From: Lysobacteraceae bacterium
GTDB taxonomy: Bacteria > Bdellovibrionota > UBA1018 > JAGTJX01
Direction of reading: 5' to 3'
DNA length: 64,000 nt
NCBI GenBank assembly: GCA_023657465.1
Contig: JAGTJX010000004.1
Coordinates: 342,904-406,903, forward strand
The notes below the pieces were generated by a model. That model saw nothing but the letters and a program-made list of their open reading frames with translations. It was not told where the DNA came from and searched no databases. Of this stretch, positions 1 to 7,360 are shown piece by piece; the stretch's first letter is position 1, and each line of letters opens with the position of its first letter. The translations under genes and the position numbers were made by a program.

Positions 1-1
1 C

Positions 2-751
2 GCTAAGAACCCGCTAAAGCCAACTGAAGCCTTAAACTACGACCCCAACTTCACTCACGTTGCAAGACTCTACAAACAATTCGTCGTCGTGACTAAAGAA
101 CATCACACTCAAGTAAAATACTCTGAGATCAAAAGTAACCCTGAGCAGCTAAGAGCAGCTACTCAATCACTGAGTGATGTAACCGATGTCATCTATTCAC
201 GAATGTCGATCGATGAGAAGACTGCGTTCTACATCAATGCGTTTAATGTGTTCATGATTCAAGCAGTGGTCGATCACTATCCGATGAAGAAAGCTTTAGA
301 CCCAAAAGCTTGGTTCTCTTCACCACTGAAGGATAAGTTCTTCACTCTCTTAGGTAAGCCTCAGTCACTCGATGGAATCAGAAACGATATCTTAAGATAC
401 GAATTCAAAAACCCCAAGATCCTCTTCGCGCTTTGCGAAGGATCAGTAGATGGACCAGATCTCAATCCCGAGCCTTATTTAGGTTCGCATATCCATGTGC
501 AGCTTGATGATGCTGAGAAGAGATTCATGAAGGATCCGCTCAGAGCAAGTTACGACGGAGATAAGAAGCGATTCAAAATTTCAAAGTATTTGAAACGCTA
601 CAACAAGGACTTTGAAGAGTCTTATATGATGTTGAAGACCTATCTTGCAAAACTTCTAGCTCGATCTCCTAAAGAACAAATGGAAATGCAAGATCAAAGA
701 ATTGTCACTGAGTTCTATGAGTGGAATGATTCGCTTAACGACAAACCTTAA
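2..751 (+). CDS. DUF547 family protein, 5'-truncated by window edge
   Basis: The frame is open from base 2, so the gene starts outside the window; the GTG at 89 is inside the protein and is not needed as a start. The visible part fits the DUF547 family: an early segment reading VKYSEIKSNPEQL, then DEKTAFYINAFNVFMIQAVV, a Leu-Asp-Gly-Ile-Arg-Asn element, and FALCEGSVDGPDLNPEPY, which matches the family's conserved run of small and polar residues where a Cys or Asn-rich motif sits. It ends with a Phe-Tyr-Glu-Trp-Asn tail typical of the family. The biochemical role of DUF547 proteins is not established. The stop overlaps by 17 bp the 3' end of the convergent membrane protein gene. Family assignment is fairly sure; function is unknown. 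Confidence 0.75.
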   Translation, partial: AKNPLKPTEALNYDPNFTHVARLYKQFVVVTKEHHTQVKYSEIKSNPEQLRAATQSLSDVTDVIYSRMSIDEKTAFYINAFNVFMIQAVVDHYPMKKALDPKAWFSSPLKDKFFTLLGKPQSLDGIRNDILRYEFKNPKILFALCEGSVDGPDLNPEPYLGSHIHVQLDDAEKRFMKDPLRASYDGDKKRFKISKYLKRYNKDFEESYMMLKTYLAKLLARSPKEQMEMQDQRIVTEFYEWNDSLNDKP

Positions 752-1139
752 GCCAGACCCCAGCCCCAATAGACCAAGTCAGTGAATAGCCGAGCACGAA
801 GATTGGAGTGAGTGCTCCAAGATTCACTCCGACGTACCCATGCCCTGCTTCAGGGAGAAACCAGAAAAGTTGAAGCGCAGTAGGAATCAAAGTGATGATG
901 ACGATTTGTTTGGCGAGAGTGCCGCCGAACCAAGGAAACAAAAACAAAACTCCCAAGCATCCGCCCCAAATGAGTTGCGGATAAAGCCAATTGAGTGAGA
1001 GGTGAGGAACCATGTTCACTCCGACGCTCTGAGGAATTCCCTTATCTCCGAGAGTCCACATGAGTAAGCACATGAGGAGCGCACCGAATACTCCACCTGA
1101 AAAGGCGAACGAGAGACTTTGGAGCATTTTCTTGAGCAT
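735..1139 (-). CDS. Small multi-span inner-membrane protein, unknown function
   Basis: This 134-residue protein has about four hydrophobic segments, at roughly residues 8-30, 50-70, 78-98 and 108-130, and almost no soluble domain, so it should be an integral inner-membrane protein. No family motif was recognised. It starts 2 bp after the stop of the pseudouridine synthase gene and is therefore the last gene of the minus-strand run PrkA, RluA-type enzyme, membrane protein. The ATG at 1139 fits the tight spacing. Its 3' end overlaps the DUF547 gene on the other strand by 17 bp. Being a real gene is supported by operon position and consistent hydrophobic pattern; nothing points to a function. 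Confidence 0.6.
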   Translation of the reverse strand: MLKKMLQSLSFAFSGGVFGALLMCLLMWTLGDKGIPQSVGVNMVPHLSLNWLYPQLIWGGCLGVLFLFPWFGGTLAKQIVIITLIPTALQLFWFLPEAGHGYVGVNLGALTPIFVLGYSLTWSIGAGVWLKVCR

Positions 1140-1141
1140 GA

Positions 1142-2203
1142 TTAAATTGTAATCGTATCAAAGAACGCTTGCAAGTCTTCAGGCAAACCTGAGCGGAACT
1201 CTACTCTTTTGCCTGTGATCGGATGAGAGAATTTGATTCCAGCTGCATGCAGAGCATGGCGAGGCAAAATGAGCTTCTCCATGACTTCAGGAGATATCTC
1301 CATTGCAGTCTGAAATTGCATGCTAGTCAGTGTGTTCTGGGATGCACTAGGCATGCGACGCTCGAAAAGAGTGAGCGCTGTATCTACTTCTATTCCATAA
1401 AGTTTATCACCTACGATCGGATGCCCTACATGGTCGAGGTGCACACGGATTTGATGTTGTCGTCCGGTTTTGGGATAGCACTCGACAAGCGTGAAGTTTC
1501 CGCGTCGTTCAATCACTTTGAATTTGGTCGCGGCAGTCTGTCCACCAGCTTCAAGTGCAAGTGGCGCCATTTTGAGAGTCACGGGTGCATTCGGGTCACG
1601 GCCAATCGGTACATCGACTGAGAACTCGTCTTTCTCAATGCGTCCGTGAGTGATCGCGAGATAAGTCTTCTCTGTCGTACGGTCTGCGAATTGCGCAGCT
1701 AGTTTCTGACTGACTTCCTTGTCCTTAGAAAGAACGAGCACGCCAGAAGTTTCCTTGTCGATTCGGTGCGCGAGATAGAAATCAACGTCATCATTGAGTG
1801 GTGTTTTGAATCCTTGGGTCTTGAGGTGTGTGGTCAGTGTGTTAAAAAAATATTTTCCCGCTGGGTGAACAGGAAGATTAGATGGCTTCTCAACGATGAA
1901 GAGTGTTTCGTCTTCAAATAAGATTTTGTAATTGAAGTTTACTTCAGGTTCTTCTTTTCTTTCTGTCATGACGTGAACTTGATCACCCAACATCACTGTG
2001 CTTGAAGGTTTGATTTTTCCCACTTGTGATGAAGTGCGGATGATGCTGATAGCGCCTGAGTCTAAGGCTCGTTTGATTTGTTCGCGAGATCTGCGGTGGT
2101 ACCTGCTCTTCAAGAAGTTATCAATTCTGGAACCCGATTCGCCCGAGCCCACGTTATAAGTAACGAGATATTGATTTTCGCTTAAGCGATGAGAAACGTT
2201 CAT
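1142..2203 (-). CDS. RluA-family 23S rRNA pseudouridine synthase
   Basis: The protein isomerises uridine to pseudouridine in RNA, most probably 23S rRNA. The N-terminal part (about residues 22-80) is an S4-like RNA-binding domain with RIDNFLKSRY and RSREQIKRALDSGAI. The catalytic domain contains the hallmark AHRIDKETSGVLVLSK, whose Asp is the catalytic residue of the RluA/RluD group, and later GRQHQIRVHLDHVGHPIVGD, the conserved second motif. The length of 353 aa is normal for the RluD/RluC branch. It lies 12 bp downstream of the PrkA-type kinase gene and 2 bp upstream of a membrane protein gene, so the three are probably cotranscribed. Family is certain; the exact target uridines cannot be read from sequence, so no gene symbol is given. 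Confidence 0.9.
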   Translation of the reverse strand: MNVSHRLSENQYLVTYNVGSGESGSRIDNFLKSRYHRRSREQIKRALDSGAISIIRTSSQVGKIKPSSTVMLGDQVHVMTERKEEPEVNFNYKILFEDETLFIVEKPSNLPVHPAGKYFFNTLTTHLKTQGFKTPLNDDVDFYLAHRIDKETSGVLVLSKDKEVSQKLAAQFADRTTEKTYLAITHGRIEKDEFSVDVPIGRDPNAPVTLKMAPLALEAGGQTAATKFKVIERRGNFTLVECYPKTGRQHQIRVHLDHVGHPIVGDKLYGIEVDTALTLFERRMPSASQNTLTSMQFQTAMEISPEVMEKLILPRHALHAAGIKFSHPITGKRVEFRSGLPEDLQAFFDTITI

Positions 2204-2215
2204 TTACAAGGCGAG

Positions 2216-4444
2216 TTAATATCGCTTCTTCACCAAAAAAGCGATGACTTCTTTGGCGGCTTCGTCAGTATAACCGTACTTCGATTTCATCTTATCTACG
2301 GTATGTTTTGCGAGCTTCCCAGCCTCAGTAATCGAGCCACCCGTCTCTAGTTCATAAGTATTCAGAGCCTGAGCCATCTTGGTGATCTCACCCTTCTGAG
2401 CTTCGAAGTAATGCTTCTCGATCTTCTTCCAATACTCTGGGAATACTTCTTTGTAATTCACACTTTCATTCGGATGATCGAGTGACCATGCGCCGACTTG
2501 AGAGATGACGTTTTTCCTAAATTCTTCAAGCTCTGGGTCTTTTAGCGGAGATCCTAAGATCGTTTCAACTTCTAGGATCTGAGAGGAATCAGGATCTTCA
2601 TGTCGACCTGTGACTGAGTTTTTAATTTTTTCTTTCTTAAGGACTGTCGAAATATTCTGCACGTACTTCTTGAGTAACTCTTCCCATTGGAAGGATTCAT
2701 AGATTCCAATGGAGTCTTTGACTTCACGGTCGAGGATCTCAATGTATTCTTTGGTCACGACATTAATGAATTCACGAGCGTCGTGGTAGTTGTCTTTCAC
2801 TTCTTGTTTTAAGAATTCGTATTCAGATGTCTTAGTATTGACGAAAAGCTCTAGCTCTTGAAGGAACGCAAGTGGTGAGAGTGTAGGGAACTGAGAGCTA
2901 TTGGCAGCGTCGTAGAGGATGTTTTTGATTTCACGTACTGAAGCACCGATTCGTCCTTCGTAATAAGGGACGTGGCCATATTCTAGCATCAGGTTTTCGA
3001 CTTGGCTCTTCAACTGCTTCTTCTCTTCTGCGCCTAAAGTGTAAGGAAGGTCTTCGCCATCATAGATTCTGGCCTTATCGAGTGGGCTTAAGTTTGAGAT
3101 GATTTGATTGAGTGATCCTGGATAGTTCACAGGGTTTGGTTTCTTCAACCTCGTGAGCACTGCCCAGAGTCCTGCAGTCCATGAGACGTGAGGAGTGATG
3201 GGTTTGTCTCCTGCGACTTGAGGAAGGATGAGTGAGTAGATCTCAGTCTCTTCATGTGGAGAGAGGAGATAAGGCACACGGATGAGATGGATGCGTGCTT
3301 TGAATGAGGAGAAGTCAGGGAACTCTTTGAACGCGTCCAATTGAAGTTCGTTAGTAGATCCCAAGAGGACTGCATCGAGTGAAGTGATCGTAGGGCCTAC
3401 GCTCACAGTGCCGGTCTCACACGCTGTGAGGAGATATTTGAACGTATCGATGGGGCGCTTGAGGAGATCACTGTATTCGATCACTCCACGGTTACCATCG
3501 ACGAGATCGCCTGTGACGGTGAAGTAGTTCAAGCTCTGAAGCGAGGGCGGGAGTGAGGAAATGTTTTTGTTATAGGCCAACATCCCGAAGCTAGCATCCA
3601 CATGCATCTGAGGTTCGATCGTGACCAAACCTTTACGGTATCTGCGAGAATAATAGAATCTCTCGACTTGGATGTGCTTTAAGACTTTTCTGTAGTCACC
3701 ACTATTAGAGATTAGAAGCGCTTCGAAGATCATCTTCGAGCGTTGATCGAGGTCACCTTGAGTGAGGTAATGAGGCATGGTCGACCAAAGCTTCGTAGCC
3801 TTCTCTCGACCCAAGAGATCGGTGAGGAAGGTGAGACGTTCGGCCTTAGGAATGAGTAGGAATGGATGATCTTTCAGTTCGCTAGTAAGCCTAGCTGCGA
3901 CTTCATCATCGGGGAGCTTGGCATAGGAGTCTGCTGAGTCTTTGGAAGTAGGATACGGAGTTCCGATCCCAATCTTTCCTTTGGTGTTGCTCTCCAGTGG
4001 AAACACCCAGTTGAAGGTGTAGCATGCACCTTCCGGAGTCTCAGAATACTTCTCCATTCCATTCATGAGAGCGTGGATCAACGTGCTCTTAGCGCTTCCG
4101 TTGGGTCCATGAAGGAGGATGAGTTGGTTATTGATGCCTTGACGAACGAAGTTCTTCAGAGTTCTGTAGATTTCGTTCTGAACACGTTCATGTCCTACGA
4201 CTTTTGGAGCGATTCCATCAACAGGTTCATCGAAGATTTTGAATCGGTAGAGACCACGGTCGTTCTTGAGACCGGTTTTGCCGAAGTGATCCATCATTTC
4301 GAGGAGATAGGCTGCTGAGCCTCTTAGGGTTCGTGATGGATTTTCAGCGATGAGACCGATGTATTCATCGAACGAAAGGACTCGCTTATTCTGATCGAAT
4401 TCTTTTTTGAGTTTATCGTGAACAGAGCCAATTCTTGCGCCCAT
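2216..4444 (-). CDS. prkA: PrkA-type serine protein kinase / AAA+ ATPase
   Basis: PrkA proteins join an AAA+ module to a C-terminal kinase-like region and act in stress or sporulation signalling. Here the Walker A is GPNGSAKST near residues 112-120, with Ala in place of the usual Gly before Lys. The N-terminal run GARIGSVHDKLKKEFDQNKR and the Phe-Asp-Glu-Pro-Val-Asp-Gly segment before the P-loop resemble the PrkA family. At 742 residues it is longer than the roughly 640 aa of E. coli YeaG. The ATG at 4444 is preceded by AGAGG at a normal distance. It heads an operon with the RluA-type enzyme. The usual E. coli partners YeaH and YcgB are not nearby. Family is sure, substrate unknown. Confidence 0.88.
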   Translation of the reverse strand: MGARIGSVHDKLKKEFDQNKRVLSFDEYIGLIAENPSRTLRGSAAYLLEMMDHFGKTGLKNDRGLYRFKIFDEPVDGIAPKVVGHERVQNEIYRTLKNFVRQGINNQLILLHGPNGSAKSTLIHALMNGMEKYSETPEGACYTFNWVFPLESNTKGKIGIGTPYPTSKDSADSYAKLPDDEVAARLTSELKDHPFLLIPKAERLTFLTDLLGREKATKLWSTMPHYLTQGDLDQRSKMIFEALLISNSGDYRKVLKHIQVERFYYSRRYRKGLVTIEPQMHVDASFGMLAYNKNISSLPPSLQSLNYFTVTGDLVDGNRGVIEYSDLLKRPIDTFKYLLTACETGTVSVGPTITSLDAVLLGSTNELQLDAFKEFPDFSSFKARIHLIRVPYLLSPHEETEIYSLILPQVAGDKPITPHVSWTAGLWAVLTRLKKPNPVNYPGSLNQIISNLSPLDKARIYDGEDLPYTLGAEEKKQLKSQVENLMLEYGHVPYYEGRIGASVREIKNILYDAANSSQFPTLSPLAFLQELELFVNTKTSEYEFLKQEVKDNYHDAREFINVVTKEYIEILDREVKDSIGIYESFQWEELLKKYVQNISTVLKKEKIKNSVTGRHEDPDSSQILEVETILGSPLKDPELEEFRKNVISQVGAWSLDHPNESVNYKEVFPEYWKKIEKHYFEAQKGEITKMAQALNTYELETGGSITEAGKLAKHTVDKMKSKYGYTDEAAKEVIAFLVKKRY

Positions 4445-4506
4445 CGGTAGTGACCTCTTAGGGTCTATTCTACCGCTATTTTTTTAAATATTTATTAAAT
4501 AAATAA

Positions 4507-4535
4507 TTGACAAGATCAGTCCGGACGCGTCATAA
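4507..4535 (+). promoter_or_regulatory. Predicted sigma70-type promoter for the lipoprotein gene at 4572
   Basis: A perfect -35 box TTGACA (4507-4512) is followed after 17 bp by TCATAA (4530-4535), a weak -10. It faces the lipoprotein gene whose ATG is at 4572. The opposite, PrkA side of the same interval is A/T-rich from 4481 to 4506. Confidence 0.5.
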
Positions 4536-4571
4536 AACTGACGAAGTTTAACAGTGTAGGGGACTTATTAA

Positions 4572-5672
4572 ATGAACATTTTTAAAAATTTAGTAGTCGT
4601 GGCTTTAGTGGTTGGATCATTCGCATGTAATAACGATCTCAACGGAATCAGACCAAGCATTCAGTCGACAGCATCTCAGTTACCACTAGGATTGTGTTCC
4701 ATGGTCACCATCAGTAATCAGCTCAAAACGAATTGGAGAAACACCAGCCCTACTACTGGCCGTAGACCTGTAGATGTTTACAAAATGACAGTGGACTACA
4801 AAGTCTATGCTACTGATGCAGCAGAGCCTGCTTATAAGAACTTTATTTTAGGTAATGCGACTATCGCTTATGAACAAAAAGCCGGAACAGACAGAGTTTG
4901 TACTAGTTGGAGAACAAGGTCTAACAATGACGGTACTACAACAAGATCATGTGTGAATTATGAAATTGTCCAACTTTACGATCCGTATATTCCATACGGT
5001 GGAGCAAAGACGATCAATGTTGAGTTCAACAATATGCTCAACCAGACTGTCAAAGTACCTTCTTACTTCTTATTCGGCTTGAGCAGAATCTGGGCAAAAG
5101 GTTTCACAACCTTAGGCTCTGAGCTTTCCTACGACAACTTGAGCTATCAAGTTCCAGGAACTCTTCCCTGTTTCTACACTCACATCATAACTCTTTATAA
5201 TTCTCGCCTCTACAATGGCCCAGAAGGGTTCCAAGGTAGCAGAGTAGCTACTTCTGAGGAAGTTAAAGAGGGATTAGATACAGCAGTTACTGGTGTTTCT
5301 TCATTCTCACTTCTCACTCGTGCTGAGCGCGATGAACTGAGAATCATAAACGATGGATCTACTTTCAAACGCATTCACTCGATCTATCTCGATCGTCAGG
5401 CTAAGTTCAGCAAGTACTTGCTTGATGTGACTAAAGGCAAAACAATTTCAAATATGATCTCTGATGCAATCTTAGACGGTAGGATTGCTAAGAGCAGCTT
5501 GACTCTCGCTCGCAAATCAGTGACTGGTGAAGACATCGATGTGACTGATATTACTCCAATTGTGAGTGGGTTATTTCCTCATGCAAATAATGTGATTGGC
5601 GATGAACTTGCTCAAGGTTTCACAGAGGCAATGGCAAAAATCGCAGTGCTTCAGATGTCGATTGATCAGTAG
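4572..5672 (+). CDS. Secreted lipoprotein, unknown function
   Basis: The first 19 residues form a lipoprotein signal peptide (Met-Asn-Ile-Phe-Lys-Asn, hydrophobic core, then VGSFAC with the lipidated Cys), so the mature protein is anchored in the envelope. The rest (about 345 residues) is rich in beta-prone and aromatic residues in the first two thirds and more helical at the end. Four further Cys in the middle (for example around VCTSWRTRSN and RSCVNYE) could form disulfides. No family was recognised. It has its own promoter-like TTGACA upstream. No gene follows closely in the same direction except a frameshifted small gene at 5758. Coding status is secure from length, signal and codon pattern. 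Confidence 0.7.
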   Translation: MNIFKNLVVVALVVGSFACNNDLNGIRPSIQSTASQLPLGLCSMVTISNQLKTNWRNTSPTTGRRPVDVYKMTVDYKVYATDAAEPAYKNFILGNATIAYEQKAGTDRVCTSWRTRSNNDGTTTRSCVNYEIVQLYDPYIPYGGAKTINVEFNNMLNQTVKVPSYFLFGLSRIWAKGFTTLGSELSYDNLSYQVPGTLPCFYTHIITLYNSRLYNGPEGFQGSRVATSEEVKEGLDTAVTGVSSFSLLTRAERDELRIINDGSTFKRIHSIYLDRQAKFSKYLLDVTKGKTISNMISDAILDGRIAKSSLTLARKSVTGEDIDVTDITPIVSGLFPHANNVIGDELAQGFTEAMAKIAVLQMSIDQ

Positions 5673-5757
5673 TTTTTTTGTATTTAAACTCTAGGAGCTT
5701 GTGAAACTAGGATTGGGTTTTAAACATTGGATAGAAGAATGGAAGGAAATGAGTTTT

Positions 5758-5948
5758 ATGAAAAAAATATTATTAGCTCTGCTATTAGTTGGGACAAATA
5801 GTGCTCTGGCTAAAACAACATGCTCTACAGAGGTTACAGCGAAGATCCAGTCTGGGAAGGAACGAGAGCTGGAAAAGTCTATGTTAAGGCACAGGTCTAC
5901 AGTGGTAACTGGGTTTATAATGGAGACGAGACCAACGTCTGCAAGTAA
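5758..5948 (+). pseudogene. Frameshifted small secreted protein gene
   Basis: The ATG at 5758, preceded by GGAAGGAA, opens a clear signal peptide (MKKILLALLLVGTNSALA). After the signal peptide the same frame soon becomes unconvincing and runs to 5964. A different frame, shifted by two bases, reads LYRGYSEDPVWEGTRAGKVY and then VKAQVYSGNWVYNGDETNVC before stopping at 5946-5948; this looks like real protein. The simplest reading is that one small gene of about 62 codons has been broken by an indel between about 5815 and 5835, near the AAAAC run. A sequencing error would look the same. No family recognised. Confidence 0.5.
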
Positions 5949-6156
5949 AACCATTGATTTTTAGCTCGCTTGATGTCCACTTAGAGACATAGGTATACGA
6001 GCAAAATTTTCAGATACCTCGGATCTTTACCTCCATTTAGAAGACGGCTTCAGAAGATTTGGGATTTTATCGCCGCGAAGTCTCCATAAAGGAGCTAGCA
6101 AGAATAGGCACACGGAGGTTGTTGCTACGACAGGTACTTTTCCAAAAATAAAAAAA
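5949..6156. other. Gap with ambiguous coding remnants
   Basis: About 200 bp without a supported gene. Open stretches exist on both strands. On the minus strand a frame reads GKVPVVATTSVCLFLLAPLW and stops near 6014, looking like the C-terminal end of a protein; on the plus strand a frame contains SDLYLHLEDGFRRFGILSPR and runs to about 6240. Neither has a good start or ribosome site, and the two cannot both be real. Given decayed genes on both sides this is probably residue of lost genes. Confidence 0.3.
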
Positions 6157-6339
6157 TCAGGACTCTATCTTAAAAAAAGTGGGAAAATCAACCAACAGAG
6201 AAAGAGATTGATCTGCTTCGCTCATTCGCTTACGAATTGAATGTGCCTCTAGTAGAACTTTGAAATATTCATTAGTGGCATTTTCGAAATCGATAATTCC
6301 GTAAAGTTTTATAGCATCGTCTAAAGGTGAAGAATTCAT
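6157..6339 (-). CDS. Small hypothetical protein (60 aa)
   Basis: A short ORF with a good ribosome site, TAGGTG, eight bases before its ATG at 6339. The protein is acidic, predicted helical (Leu-Asp-Asp-Ala-Ile-Lys, then FENATNEYFKVLLEAHSIRK) and has no signal peptide or membrane segment. No family was recognised. It sits just downstream of the decayed AAA_14-type ATPase on the same strand, so it may be a surviving neighbour or itself a remnant. The ribosome site and composition argue for a real gene; its size and the decay around it argue for caution. Confidence 0.4.
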   Translation of the reverse strand: MNSSPLDDAIKLYGIIDFENATNEYFKVLLEAHSIRKRMSEADQSLSLLVDFPTFFKIES

Positions 6340-6395
6340 TATTTAACACCTAAATCACTAATCTCTCACTATAATCTTCCAGTATCCAAAGAGCT

Positions 6396-7340
6396 TCATA
6401 TTACTGCGTTTAATGGAGTGACTATCATTCTAGGCGTTAATACAACAGTTTTTGAGATCTTAGTTGACAGAAAAACTACTTTTGAATGGGACTCGTTTTT
6501 AAGAAGGCTCCCAGCTGCTCGACGTTGAGACAGCGTAGGTTCTTCGCGCTCAATGATAATAATTCCTAGAACTTGATTCTTTGCTTTCAACACAATGGGA
6601 ACGCGAGAGTTATTGCGAGTCCAGTAGGATGAAATTGAAACTATCTCTCCCAATCGATATTGAAACTGAGCTCTTAAATTTCTGTAAATTAACGAGCTAA
6701 GTGCTAAATGAGATTCAATAGCTCCATCACTCAGTAAAAATTCCTCCAACTGATCTTTTCGAACTACCATTGATAGGGATTCTAAGTATTAAAAAGTCGA
6801 TTCCAATGAATACTGAAGAGATTTTTGTTTTATGAACTAGTCGTAAATCTCTATCTAGCATGAGTCGATGCAAATCATTCAATCGTTCTTGTCTTAGTCT
6901 TTCTTCTCTTAAAAAACAGATTCCAGGTAATCCGCCTTTTTCTAAATAAAGTTGAACTGATTTTACTCTTTTTCGAAGCTCCGATATACTCAAGTCTTCA
7001 AAAATACCCTTTTGAAAAGTATGGGTAGAGAGAGCAATAATAAAAAAGTCTGGCAATGGCCGTTGATCAAGTTCAGAAATAGTTAATGGATAAAGTTCAA
7101 AAAACATCATTCTACCTGTGAGGGATTCACGTATTGCTTTACGACTGGTGAATCGAACGGATCCAGTAAGAATAAACTGACTGGGTTGTTTCTTTTTTCT
7201 GAGATAGAATCAAATGTTAAATAATGAGATGTCGTATGGTGCACAAATGTTGTTTTCCCTACTTGCCTGTGTCCGAAGATTCCCAGAATAGGAGAGATGC
7301 TTTGATGAGCTTCTGAATCGGTCATGGGCGATAAATGCAA
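6396..7340 (-). pseudogene. Decayed AAA_14-type ATPase with internal deletion and frameshifts
   Basis: Three pieces in different frames line up in order with one ATPase of the AAA_14 (DUF4143-associated) group. Piece one (7107-7340) has a P-loop GIFGHRQVGKTT and the following FDS element. Piece two is readable from about 7190 in another frame as FILTGSVRFTSRKAIRESLT then GRMMFFELYPLTISELDQRP, which is the family's sensor and following strand. Piece three (6396-6770) reads RNNSRVPIVLKAKNQVLGII and is the C-terminal nuclease-like domain. Between the P-loop strand and FILTGS the expected stretch holding the Walker B Asp-Glu is missing, so there is a deletion as well as at least two frame changes. 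The product cannot be functional. Confidence 0.75.
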
Positions 7341-7341
7341 T

Positions 7342-7360
7342 TTAGACTGTCACAGTCTAA
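7342..7360. repeat. Perfect 8-bp inverted repeat with 3-bp loop
   Basis: TTAGACTG, TCA, CAGTCTAA. It overlaps the stop codon of the 5'-nucleotidase gene and lies just before the first codon of the decayed ATPase. No T-run follows on either strand, so it is not a classical intrinsic terminator; it could be a binding site or a weak 3' mRNA hairpin. Confidence 0.4.

Noticed and set aside
1223..1621. Plus-strand open frame of 132 codons
   Set aside because: It lies wholly inside the RluA-type gene on the other strand, has no ribosome site and no recognisable motif.
7342..7360. Inverted repeat as an intrinsic terminator
   Set aside because: No run of T follows on either strand.
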